A stretch of 44,857 nucleotides of DNA from Lachnospiraceae bacterium (GTDB lineage: Bacteria > Bacillota > Clostridia > Lachnospirales > Lachnospiraceae): contig JAQUUX010000015.1 in NCBI GenBank assembly GCA_028693705.1, positions 1 through 44,857 of the forward strand, read 5' to 3'. A program made the translations under genes and the position numbers. The notes beneath the pieces were generated by a model. That model did not search any database. It saw only the letters and a program-made list of their open reading frames with translations, and was not told the origin of the DNA. Numbering within the stretch: position 1 is the first letter of the stretch; every line of letters starts with the position of its first letter. Below, in pieces: positions 16,644 through 24,839 of the stretch.

Positions 16644-18359
16644 TTAATTATAAGCCTTTGCCATTAAATAAGGAAGAATATTTTCAAAAAGCTTACGTAC
16701 TACAGGAACCGCAATTTGTCCCCCGTAATATATTCCTTTTGGATTATTGATGATACAAAGCGCCAGTACCGTAGGCTTCTCTGCCGGCGCAAATCCCAGA
16801 AAGGAGGCAATATATCTTCCGCTTCCCCTGGGAAGCGTCTGTGAGGTAGCTGTCTTTCCGCCAATCCGGTAACCTTCAACAGCTCCTTTTTTTCCTGTAC
16901 CATTGGCCACAACCTGCTCTAAAATACTGCGCATGGTTTCTGAAGTCTGCTCTGATACAATATGCTTTTTTTCCGGAAATTTCAATATTTCTTCACCACC
17001 TGACGGATCCACAATTTTCACTCCCACATGCGGTGTTACCCGTCTGCCTCCATTGATGATACTCGAAGCAGTTACTGCAAGCTGGATCGGCGTGATCTGA
17101 AATGACTGTCCAAAAGCAATTGTTGCCAGCTCTACCATTCCGATATTCTCCGGTTTGTGCATAATGGTAGACGCTTCCCCCGGTAAATCAATTCCGGTTT
17201 TTTTCAATAGTCCAAACTTCTTAAAATATGAATAATACTGTTCAGTGCCCAACCGAAGTCCTATGGTAATAAATGCCGAATTACAGGAATTCATAGTAGC
17301 CTGCTCAAAGGTCTGATTTCCATGTCCCGTAGTTCTGGAACATCTGATTCGTCTGTCCTCTACAACAATATATCCCGGACATGAAAAGTGATCTTCAAGG
17401 CTTACTACATCTGCTTCCAACCCTGCCGCCGCTGTTATAATCTTAAACGTTGATCCAGGTTCATAGGTATCATTCAGACAGGCATTTCTCCACATTTTAT
17501 TTAACAGGTCCTGCTCTTCTGCTTCATTTAAAGCCTGAACCCCTTCCGGCAGTGAAAATGGATCATTCAAATCAAATTCCGGTACATTAACGCAAGCATA
17601 GATTTCCCCGTTTTGCGGGTTTATCACCAGAATGGAAACACTATCAGCCTGCTTGGATTCCATAACCTGCTCAGCCAGCTGGGTAGCATAACTTTGAATA
17701 TTCAGATCCAGACTTGTTACCAGATCTTTTCCGGGTACAGGCTCTAATCTGCGTTTTCCCGCCTCTTCGATTTCCACGCCTCTGGCATCTGTCATGGTAA
17801 GGATCTGTCCTTCTGCGCCTTTTAGAGCTTCTTCATATTTTACTTCCAGTCCTACGATTCCCTGATTATCGCCACCGGTAAAACCCAATACCTTGAATGC
17901 CAGGGACTCGTAGGGATAATATCTCTTATAATCCTCGTCAACCTTGACGCCATCCAAATGATAAGCCCGTATCCTGTCCCCCGTTTTCTTATCCACATTG
18001 CTTCGAATCCGTTCTATGGATGAATACTTTTCCACCCTTTCACGAACTTTTTCCGGAGGGAGTTTTAATTCTTCACTTAAGATCGAAATTACCTTTTCCT
18101 TTTGAGTGATCTGATTATGAATCACAGAAACTGTACAGACTGTTTTATTATCTGCCAATACTTTTCCGTTTACATCCAGAATCCTGCCTCTGGCTGCCTT
18201 TATAGTTCGTTCTCTTTCATGCAGTTCCTCTGCCTTCTGTTCATAGTAAGAAGACTGGAATGCCATCAAATAACACAGTCTAACCATTAATAGCAGCAAG
18301 ATGCCGATGCAGGAACAGACTAATACAACGATTTTCGTTCTATGAACAGTTTTGAACAT
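16644..18359 (-). CDS. Class B penicillin-binding protein, SpoVD-like, with KTA in place of KTG
   Basis: Peptidoglycan transpeptidase with one N-terminal membrane helix (about 8-30), a PBP dimerisation region (about 45-200) and a transpeptidase domain. In 571-residue numbering the active Ser is S303 in EPGSTFK and the SxN motif is SCN (358-360). The third motif reads KTA (502-504, codon 16850-16848 is Ala) where KTG is almost universal; the neighbouring PBP gene has a normal KTG. There is no PASTA domain, unlike Bacillus SpoVD. Position just before mraY matches spoVD in Firmicutes, so a sporulation-cortex role is possible but not proven. I chose the ATG at 18359, with GGGG 6 bases upstream; the ATG at 18371 lies inside a hairpin stem. 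Confidence 0.85.
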   Translation of the reverse strand: MFKTVHRTKIVVLVCSCIGILLLLMVRLCYLMAFQSSYYEQKAEELHERERTIKAARGRILDVNGKVLADNKTVCTVSVIHNQITQKEKVISILSEELKLPPEKVRERVEKYSSIERIRSNVDKKTGDRIRAYHLDGVKVDEDYKRYYPYESLAFKVLGFTGGDNQGIVGLEVKYEEALKGAEGQILTMTDARGVEIEEAGKRRLEPVPGKDLVTSLDLNIQSYATQLAEQVMESKQADSVSILVINPQNGEIYACVNVPEFDLNDPFSLPEGVQALNEAEEQDLLNKMWRNACLNDTYEPGSTFKIITAAAGLEADVVSLEDHFSCPGYIVVEDRRIRCSRTTGHGNQTFEQATMNSCNSAFITIGLRLGTEQYYSYFKKFGLLKKTGIDLPGEASTIMHKPENIGMVELATIAFGQSFQITPIQLAVTASSIINGGRRVTPHVGVKIVDPSGGEEILKFPEKKHIVSEQTSETMRSILEQVVANGTGKKGAVEGYRIGGKTATSQTLPRGSGRYIASFLGFAPAEKPTVLALCIINNPKGIYYGGQIAVPVVRKLFENILPYLMAKAYN

Positions 18360-18411
18360 AAAAAACCCCATAAAAATGTATTACTTCATTTTATTCCCAT
18401 TTTTATGAGGT
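18360..18411 (-). terminator. Terminator-like hairpin directly before the second PBP gene
   Basis: Minus-strand stem of 13-14 bp (18411-18398 with 18378-18365, one G-U pair), loop about 19 bases, followed by TTTTTT and then the ATG at 18359. The stem also contains the GGGG that would serve as the ribosome binding site. It can act as an attenuator reducing transcription from the pbp upstream into the SpoVD-like gene, or as a translational block. Confidence 0.65.
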
Positions 18412-18421
18412 TATGCCTTTC

Positions 18422-20605
18422 TTATTCTTCTGTTACTTTCTCCATGAAATCGCTGTTATCATTTACTGTTGCACCGGTTGTCGGATCTACAAGAAGTCCT
18501 GTATCCGGATCCACAGCATAACCGGTTGCCGGATCTATCGGGAAGGTCTTCCAGACTTCCTGATTTGCCTCTTCCCCTTCAGAACCTGCCTCTCCGGAAG
18601 CTTCTCCTTCTGCAGGCTCTCCTTCTCCCTCCGGCGAAGTTTCTCCGGTTTCTGTACCATTTTCGGAGACTGTTCCCGTTCCATTTGCAGATACTGTTGC
18701 AATAGCATACTGCTCTAAAATCGCAATCTGTTTTGCCTCTAATTCTGCTCTTTCGTCATCACTTAGTTCTTCTGTCATATAGATATTCAGATATGGAAGA
18801 ACTTCTGACAAAACATTGCGTACAATACCTGTTGCAAATTTTGCATCATCCTGTGTCGCTGTATTGGGACGATCTACTACAACATAAATCGCAATCTGCG
18901 GATCATCAGCAGGTGCATATCCCATAAAGGATACAACATATTCGCCATTACCACGAGGCAATGTCTGTGCCGTACCGGTCTTGCCTCCAATTGCATAGCC
19001 TGCCGGTCTCGCTGTTTTTCCCGTACCATCTGTTACAACAGCATTACAATACTCTCTGATTTTATCGCTGGTAGTTGATGCAATTGTCTGTTTTAATACT
19101 CTCGGTTCTATGTTTTGTACAGTCGCACCGTCGGAACTCTGAATCTTGCTTACCATATGAGGTTCATAATAATAACCGCCATTAATCAATGAACAAAATC
19201 CCGTGATCATCTGAATCATGGTCACATTAAAGCCCTGTCCAAAAGTTGCCGTTGCAAGTTCTGTAGTGCCCATGGACTCTGCATTTCCAACAAGTGAATC
19301 TGTTCTGGCTTCTCCCGAAAGATCGATATTAGTTTTCAGACCTATATTAAAAGTATGCTGGTATCTTAAATAAACATCCTTTCCCATAGCCTGTCCCATA
19401 TACATCAATGCAACGTTACAGGATTTGGCAATTGCATCCTTTACGCTGATCACACCATCACCATAACGGTTATGGCAGCGAATCTTGTATCCGCCAATTT
19501 CCAGATAACCGGTACAGTTATAGGTCTCATTTCCTGTTAATTTTCCGGAATCCAGACCTGCTGCAACCGTAAAAGTCTTAGATACAGATCCCGGCTCATA
19601 AGTGTCGGAGATACAATAATTACGCCATAAACCATTCAGAGTATCATAATAGGTTCCATCTTCCTTCATGGTATTGACTTCATCTTCTGTATAATAAGCC
19701 GAAAGATCATAAGGATCATTCAGATTAAAATTTGGATAACTTGCCATGGCAAGAACTTCTCCGGAATTGCAGTTCATAATAATGCATCCGACATTATTGG
19801 CACCATTGCCTTCTCTTGCCACATCTTTATTATCTTCATTAAACTGTTTCAAATACTTTTCTACAATACTCTGTATATTGGCATCTATGGTAGTAACCAG
19901 ACTGTTTCCATCCACTGCCGCAATCGTCGTTCTCTCCAATGTAGAGTCATCATTCAGATACCCGTATTCCCGGCCGTTGGTTCCATTCAGGATGTCATTA
20001 TAAAATTCTTCCAGCCCATAAGTTCCGTTATTATCATTGTTGGTAAATCCAATTGCATCGCAGGCCATGGTTTCATTGGGGTAAGACCTTCTATACTCCT
20101 CCTCAAACCACACTCCTTTAATGTCAGGGTTATTCTCCGCATCTTCCTGAAGCATGACGAAATTGCTGATCTGGTCGTAGGTCAGCTGTTTTGCCAGCAC
20201 ATGATACCTGGATGAAGGGTTCTCTGCAATATAGCTTCGGAGTTCACTTTCATTCAGACCAAAATCAGAAGCAAGCGCCTGCACCGTAGCATTTACATAT
20301 TCTTCCTTTTCTCCTGCCTGTTTAGCATCCAGAATCACATTATAAACCTTCTCGCTAACTGCAAGCTTCGTTCCCTTTGCATCCAGAATATCTCCACGTT
20401 TAAAGGGAATCGTGGTGGAATCATACTGTTGCTGTGATAATACCTGTTTTTTATACTGTTCTCCATTATCACGGTTTATCAAAAACAAGCGGGCGCTTAA
20501 CCCGATGAAAGCCAGCAGTACCAAAAAATATAGTACTACCAGCTTCTTCTGCATTCTTGTTGTAAACTTGCCGCGACCGGCTCTATTCTTTTTCTTAGAA
20601 TCCAA
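18422..20605 (-). CDS. Class B penicillin-binding protein (division transpeptidase, PBP2/FtsI type) with repetitive C-terminal tail
   Basis: Septal peptidoglycan transpeptidase, partner of FtsW. It has 727 residues: a basic cytoplasmic N-terminus, a membrane helix (about 21-43), a dimerisation region (about 60-225) and a transpeptidase domain with the active Ser S340 in EPGSVSK, SCN at 395-397 and KTG at 542-544. After residue 610 comes a charged helix, then a Gly/Glu/Thr-rich low-complexity stretch (about 638-682), then three 8-residue repeats starting DPATG (691), DPDTG (699) and DPTTG (707). There is no PASTA domain. The TTG start at 20605 has AGGTG 5 bases upstream, and the gene follows ftsL by 16 bases. 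The tail is outside the membrane and may bind wall polymer; that is inference. Confidence 0.92.
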   Translation of the reverse strand: MDSKKKNRAGRGKFTTRMQKKLVVLYFLVLLAFIGLSARLFLINRDNGEQYKKQVLSQQQYDSTTIPFKRGDILDAKGTKLAVSEKVYNVILDAKQAGEKEEYVNATVQALASDFGLNESELRSYIAENPSSRYHVLAKQLTYDQISNFVMLQEDAENNPDIKGVWFEEEYRRSYPNETMACDAIGFTNNDNNGTYGLEEFYNDILNGTNGREYGYLNDDSTLERTTIAAVDGNSLVTTIDANIQSIVEKYLKQFNEDNKDVAREGNGANNVGCIIMNCNSGEVLAMASYPNFNLNDPYDLSAYYTEDEVNTMKEDGTYYDTLNGLWRNYCISDTYEPGSVSKTFTVAAGLDSGKLTGNETYNCTGYLEIGGYKIRCHNRYGDGVISVKDAIAKSCNVALMYMGQAMGKDVYLRYQHTFNIGLKTNIDLSGEARTDSLVGNAESMGTTELATATFGQGFNVTMIQMITGFCSLINGGYYYEPHMVSKIQSSDGATVQNIEPRVLKQTIASTTSDKIREYCNAVVTDGTGKTARPAGYAIGGKTGTAQTLPRGNGEYVVSFMGYAPADDPQIAIYVVVDRPNTATQDDAKFATGIVRNVLSEVLPYLNIYMTEELSDDERAELEAKQIAILEQYAIATVSANGTGTVSENGTETGETSPEGEGEPAEGEASGEAGSEGEEANQEVWKTFPIDPATGYAVDPDTGLLVDPTTGATVNDNSDFMEKVTEE

Positions 20606-20621
20606 GTTTTCACCTGCTTTG

Positions 20622-21128
20622 TTAATTTTTAATATCGGAATACTGTCTTACATAATCACTGCCGTTTCCCTGGTAACCGATGATCTGTCCTTTTTCTGCA
20701 TACTGCATTCCCAGTTCATAAATAGCGATTCGCTTGATTTCTTCCAAATCTATACTACTGGTTATTTTACTATATTCTTCGTCATTTGTCTGCTCCAAAT
20801 CATTCAGCTGGCTTTCCATACGTGAAATCTGTTTGATGCTGCTTGTAATATCAGACTGTAATTCAATATATTTAACCAGGATAACGCCGGCCAATACCAT
20901 TGCAACAGTGAGAAAGAACACATATGGAAAATTCATATGAAAAGCAATATCTCTGTTCTTACGTACTCTTGTCCTGGTCTTTTCAATTTTTCGCTCTTCA
21001 CGTTCTGTACGGACATCCAGCTTCCTGACTGCATTGCCCTCTACATAATGATCCATTGAAGTTGTTTTTTTCTGAGGTCTTCTTCCGGTTCTGTTATTCT
21101 CGTATTGTCTTCCCTGACGTACTGCCAT
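20622..21128 (-). CDS. ftsL: Cell division protein FtsL (septum-formation initiator type)
   Basis: Small bitopic membrane protein that forms a coiled-coil complex with FtsQ and FtsB/DivIC. The 168 residues comprise a long, very basic cytoplasmic region (about 1-65), one membrane helix (about 70-92) and an extracellular coiled coil (about 94-130), with a short tail. Identity rests on position between rsmH and the PBP plus this architecture, since FtsL sequences diverge strongly. The ATG at 21128 has a GGGGGCG site upstream; the ATG at 21146 is an alternative overlapping it. Confidence 0.85.
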   Translation of the reverse strand: MAVRQGRQYENNRTGRRPQKKTTSMDHYVEGNAVRKLDVRTEREERKIEKTRTRVRKNRDIAFHMNFPYVFFLTVAMVLAGVILVKYIELQSDITSSIKQISRMESQLNDLEQTNDEEYSKITSSIDLEEIKRIAIYELGMQYAEKGQIIGYQGNGSDYVRQYSDIKN

Positions 21129-21152
21129 TTGTTTCGCCCCCTGCATACTTCA

Positions 21153-22097
21153 TCAAGCTTGTCCCCCCTTTTCAAAAACTCTGAGTTTAGAGCTTTTAGA
21201 ACGGGGATTATATTCCATTTCCTCATCACTTGGAATAATCGGCTTCCTGCCTACGCATGTCCCAAGTGATTTTTTACCGCAAACGCAAACCGGAAATTCC
21301 GGTGGACAGGTACACGGATTTTCTGCCCTTTTAAATGCTGTTTTTACAATTCTATCCTCCAGTGAATGAAAGGTAATGATACAAAGCCTTCCGCCCGGAT
21401 TCAGCAGAGAAATCAGATCATTCAGCGATTCCTTTAAAACATCCAGTTCTCTGTTACATTCAATGCGAATTGCCTGGAATGTCTTTTTGGAAGGATGTCC
21501 GCCCTGTACTCTCATCTTTGCCGGAATTGCTGCTTTGATCAGTTCATTCAATTCTCCGGTTGTTTCAATTTCTTTATCTTCCCTGGCTGCTACAATATGT
21601 TTTGCAATATTCTTTGCGAACTTGTCTTCTCCGTAATCTCTTATCACATGAAACAAATCCATTTCAGAATAATTATTTATGATTTCTTTTGCACTTAAAG
21701 TCTGTCTCCTATCCATACGCATGTCCAATGGCGTATCGTAGCGATAGGAAAAACCTCTGTCTTTTTCATCTAACTGATAAGAAGAAACTCCCAGATCTAA
21801 CACAATGCCATCAACACCTGCAACATCGATTTCCTGTAAAGCGGTTTTGGCATTACGGTAATTATTGCGTAAAATTGTAACTTTATTGCCAAATTCTTCC
21901 AGACGCTCCCCGGCTGCCTTAATTGCTGCATCATCCTGATCGATACCAATCAGCCTTCCTTTATCAGATAATCTTTTGCATATTTCATAGGAATGACCGC
22001 CGCCCCCCAAAGTACCATCCAGATAAATTCCATCCGGCTTGATATTCAGACTCTCTATGGTCTCCTCCAGCAATACGGAAGTATGTTTAAATTCCAT
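21153..22097 (-). CDS. rsmH: 16S rRNA (cytosine1402-N4)-methyltransferase RsmH
   Basis: SAM-dependent enzyme (formerly MraW) that methylates N4 of C1402 in the decoding centre. The 314 residues start [13 protein letters not shown] and contain the SAM loop [10 protein letters not shown] (about 29-38), IDQDDAA, and the conserved [11 protein letters not shown] and RPIIPSDEE-like end. A Cys-rich insert near residue 270-285 ([15 protein letters not shown]) is typical of the family. The ATG at 22097 has GGAGGAG 6-8 bases upstream; earlier in-frame starts lie before that site. It follows mraZ, as in almost all dcw clusters. Confidence 0.96.
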   Translation of the reverse strand: MEFKHTSVLLEETIESLNIKPDGIYLDGTLGGGGHSYEICKRLSDKGRLIGIDQDDAAIKAAGERLEEFGNKVTILRNNYRNAKTALQEIDVAGVDGIVLDLGVSSYQLDEKDRGFSYRYDTPLDMRMDRRQTLSAKEIINNYSEMDLFHVIRDYGEDKFAKNIAKHIVAAREDKEIETTGELNELIKAAIPAKMRVQGGHPSKKTFQAIRIECNRELDVLKESLNDLISLLNPGGRLCIITFHSLEDRIVKTAFKRAENPCTCPPEFPVCVCGKKSLGTCVGRKPIIPSDEEMEYNPRSKSSKLRVFEKGGQA

Positions 22098-22136
22098 GTT
22101 CTGCTCTCCTCCGTCAGACAAATGTCTCTGCATTTG

Positions 22137-22568
22137 TCAGATCATAATGCCAAGGCCCGCCATATTCTCGGCGATCTCATCTATATCATCATAAGTTGCT
22201 GATGCGTCCCAGCGTTCCTTGCTCCAAATCTCAACTTTATTTGCAACACCTACTAAAACAACATCTTTCTCTAATCCTGCGAAATCACGAAGTACCGGTG
22301 GTACCAGTATTCTTCCCTGTTTATCCACTTCCACTTCAGCTGCTCCAGCTAGGAAAAAACGTACAAATTTTCTATTGTTCTTTTGAATCGTGGGCAATTT
22401 TTTCAGGTTTTCTTCGAATACATTCCATTCATTTTTGTCATACGCAATTAAACAGTCATCTATTCCTTTGGTTACCACGAAGCTGTCACCTAACGCCTCA
22501 CGGAACTTTGCCGGAATGATCACTCTGCCTTTTGTATCAATTGTGTGGTTGTATTCACCCATAAACAT
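22137..22568 (-). CDS. mraZ: Division/cell wall cluster transcriptional repressor MraZ
   Basis: DNA-binding protein with two SpoVT/AbrB-like swapped-hairpin domains that forms a ring and represses its own operon. The 143 residues begin MFMGEYNHTIDTKGRVIIPAKFR and repeat the pattern in VEVDKQGRILVPPVLRDFAGL (about 75-95), the two half-sites of the fold. It is the first gene of the dcw transcript. Upstream (22634-22674) are four direct GTGG repeats every 10 bp, the kind of array MraZ binds, so autoregulation is likely. Confidence 0.96.
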   Translation of the reverse strand: MFMGEYNHTIDTKGRVIIPAKFREALGDSFVVTKGIDDCLIAYDKNEWNVFEENLKKLPTIQKNNRKFVRFFLAGAAEVEVDKQGRILVPPVLRDFAGLEKDVVLVGVANKVEIWSKERWDASATYDDIDEIAENMAGLGIMI

Positions 22569-22633
22569 AGTCGATCACCCACCATCATGTGGTCTGCCAC
22601 GGAAAGTCTTTTCAGATGTTTTGTAGTTTAAAA

Positions 22634-22674
22634 TTCACCACTTTCTACCACATCGTTCCACTTTCCACCACTTT
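22634..22674 (-). promoter_or_regulatory. MraZ operator: four GTGG direct repeats at 10-bp spacing
   Basis: On the minus strand GTGG occurs at 22671-22668, 22661-22658, 22651-22648 and 22641-22638, exactly 10 bp apart, in the context AAGTGG or ATGTGG. MraZ in E. coli binds TGGGN repeats 10 bp apart, and in mollicutes it binds AAAGTG-type repeats. The array lies about 70-100 bases before the mraZ ATG. Candidate promoter elements lie just upstream (TTGTAA 22720-22715 with TAAATT 22697-22692, or TTGCTT 22710-22705 with TTAAAT 22687-22682), but neither is strong. A GTGG/CCAC hairpin at 22589-22600 in the leader may add a further site. Confidence 0.8.
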
Positions 22675-22733
22675 TATAATCATTTAACCATAATTTAACG
22701 TAAAAAGCAATAGTTTACAAGTGTTTACTGCAC

Positions 22734-22769
22734 AAAAAAAGAACCTTCAAACAAAAGTTGAAGGTTCTT
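22734..22769 (-). terminator. Strong intrinsic terminator after the MFS gene
   Basis: Minus-strand perfect 12-bp stem (22769-22758 with 22750-22739), 7-base loop, followed by a run of T. It closes the long murE-to-MFS transcript before the dcw promoter. Confidence 0.92.
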
Positions 22770-22790
22770 CCTAAACAATATTCTTATATT

Positions 22791-23936
22791 TTAAGCTTCT
22801 TCTGCCTTTCCTAAATATTTTAAGCTTAACAGACCAAATACCAGCAACCCGGCACAAGGTACAATATTACACATCATGCCCACCTGAAGATTTACATGTT
22901 CTGCCACAATACCAATGATCCATGGCATTAGAATAGCGCCCAACGCTGCCACCGGAAGCATGATTCCCATACTGGTCACATTCAGCTGCTTGCCAGCACA
23001 GGCAACTGCTGTTGGATTCATGCCTGCCATGGAGGCAGCAAATAAAAACAGCATAACAATTGCAGCTACTCCGCTTTGTGCCTGTATCAGTCCAAAATAC
23101 AAAACAGTACAGCCCAGTCCCATTCCAATCATAGCTTTTGCGGCATTCTTAATCGGTAATACAAATGCAATCAGTAATCTCGCCAATAAAGTGGCTCCCC
23201 ACATAACAGTTACTGTATATGTACTCAGTGTTCCTGATAAAATGCCATTTCCCTTAAAATAAGTTACCAGCCATCCTGTTACGCTGGTCTCTGCCGCATT
23301 TTGACAAAACAGCAGACCTGTCAGCACCCAGAATTTACCACTTTTCAAAAAAGACCAGTCGATTTTCTTGCCATCCGCTTTTGCAGTAGTGCTGCTAAGT
23401 CCTGCTGTTCCAAAAATCGTCCAAACCACAATTCCCAGAACTGCCAGCACAATTGTCGGCAACCAGGTTCCGCCAAACAATGCTATGGAAATAACAAAAG
23501 GACAAAGAAGCGCCCCGCAGGCATAACATGCATGCATGATATTCATACCCTTTGTCTTGTTATCCGCATGATTTCCTACCATAACAGTGCAGGTATTTAA
23601 AGCACTACCCTTTGCAATACCCACCAAAAGAAATGCCAACATCAAAACACCGATCTGTCCCGTCAGGGTCATAAGCAAATATCCAATACCATATCCGGTG
23701 GTTAAGAGTAGCACTGATTTTTTCATGCCAATTCTACCCGGTAACATACCTGCTGCAAAACTCGCCAACAGGTTTCCGATACTCATCAGTGACAGCAATG
23801 TTCCTGTCATGCCATAAGCAAATCCAAAACGTTCCTGTAAAAGACTGACCACAACGCCACTGCTGATCGCACAGATACCACTGAAAAAGAATGCCAGATT
23901 ACCGCTCATCTGCATACGTTTATGATTGATTTCCAT
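22791..23936 (-). CDS. Major facilitator superfamily transporter
   Basis: A 381-residue membrane protein with twelve predicted helices in two halves joined by a hydrophilic loop near residue 190-200 (KADGKKIDWSFLKSG). It has the MFS loop-2/3-type PGRIGMKK (about 66-73). The substrate is not clear from sequence; sugar- or drug-type MFS are both possible. The gene starts 1 base after lgt ends, so it is in the same operon, probably as the last gene before a strong terminator. The association with lgt gives no obvious clue to the substrate. Confidence 0.85.
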   Translation of the reverse strand: MEINHKRMQMSGNLAFFFSGICAISSGVVVSLLQERFGFAYGMTGTLLSLMSIGNLLASFAAGMLPGRIGMKKSVLLLTTGYGIGYLLMTLTGQIGVLMLAFLLVGIAKGSALNTCTVMVGNHADNKTKGMNIMHACYACGALLCPFVISIALFGGTWLPTIVLAVLGIVVWTIFGTAGLSSTTAKADGKKIDWSFLKSGKFWVLTGLLFCQNAAETSVTGWLVTYFKGNGILSGTLSTYTVTVMWGATLLARLLIAFVLPIKNAAKAMIGMGLGCTVLYFGLIQAQSGVAAIVMLFLFAASMAGMNPTAVACAGKQLNVTSMGIMLPVAALGAILMPWIIGIVAEHVNLQVGMMCNIVPCAGLLVFGLLSLKYLGKAEEA

Positions 23937-23937
23937 T

Positions 23938-24825
23938 TTATTGTTCTTCGCTTTCTTTTATTGTCTTTTTCATATGTGTTCTTACTGCCAGATCTACTAC
24001 TACAGCAAAAACCACCAGTGCAATTGCCAGAAGCTGTGAAACAGCCATACCTGTATTCGGGATCAGCAGCTGATCTGTTCTAAGCCCTTCAATCCAGGCA
24101 CGTCCCAGACCATAACCGCCCAGATATAAAAGTGTAACCTCTCCATCAAATTTCTTATGTTTTTTGTACAGCATCATTAACGCAAAAACACCCAGATTCC
24201 ATAAGCTCTCATAAAGGAAGGTAGGATGTACCTGAATATAGGTAACACCATCTGCCACATGCTCCATCAAAGCCTGTGAAATATCATTGGAACGAACCGC
24301 CTCAATAGGCAGACGCATTGCTAAAAGACCATCGCTGAACTGTCCAAAAGCTTCTCTATTGGTAAAATTCCCCCAACGACCGATGATCTGTCCAAGTATC
24401 AATCCCTGTACACCGGTATCTGCCCAGAGTCTGACATTATATTTGTGTATTCTGGTATATACAAATAACGTAATAAATGCTGCAATTACTGCTCCATAAA
24501 TTGCAAGCCCGCCTAAACGAAGATTAAATATATTGAGTAAATTATCCTTATAATCTTCCCATTTAAATATTACAAAATATGCCCTGGCTCCTATAATGGA
24601 AATGATAATGGCATACAGTGCAAAATCCCAATATGCATCCGGATCCTGTTTCGTTCTCTTTGCCTCATGGGAAGCCATGCAGACGCCAAGTAACATTCCG
24701 GTGGCAATGATCACACCGTATAATGCAATGGTAAATCCAAATACAGTAAAGCTTTTAGGGACATTTCTAAGATATATTCCCAAATGCGGGAACGCAATAT
24801 CCCCGACAGACATAATTTCTGACAT
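23938..24825 (-). CDS. lgt: Prolipoprotein diacylglyceryl transferase
   Basis: Membrane enzyme that transfers diacylglycerol from phosphatidylglycerol to the lipobox Cys of prelipoproteins. The 295 residues span about seven helices. The Lgt signature is GRWGNFTNREAFG (about 148-160), and HPTFLYESLWNL and the GLGRAWIEGLRTDQL region carry the conserved Arg residues. The ATG at 24825 has GGAGGAG about 5 bases upstream; the in-frame start at 24837 lies before that site. It is in a run with ychF upstream and an MFS gene downstream. Confidence 0.95.
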   Translation of the reverse strand: MSEIMSVGDIAFPHLGIYLRNVPKSFTVFGFTIALYGVIIATGMLLGVCMASHEAKRTKQDPDAYWDFALYAIIISIIGARAYFVIFKWEDYKDNLLNIFNLRLGGLAIYGAVIAAFITLFVYTRIHKYNVRLWADTGVQGLILGQIIGRWGNFTNREAFGQFSDGLLAMRLPIEAVRSNDISQALMEHVADGVTYIQVHPTFLYESLWNLGVFALMMLYKKHKKFDGEVTLLYLGGYGLGRAWIEGLRTDQLLIPNTGMAVSQLLAIALVVFAVVVDLAVRTHMKKTIKESEEQ

Positions 24826-24839
24826 ACACTCCTCCAAAC

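Noticed and set aside
18372-18400. Sigma-E-like -10 (AATACATT) before the second PBP
   Set aside because: No matching sigma-E -35 element at 14-15 bases; the sequence is part of the hairpin loop and arm.
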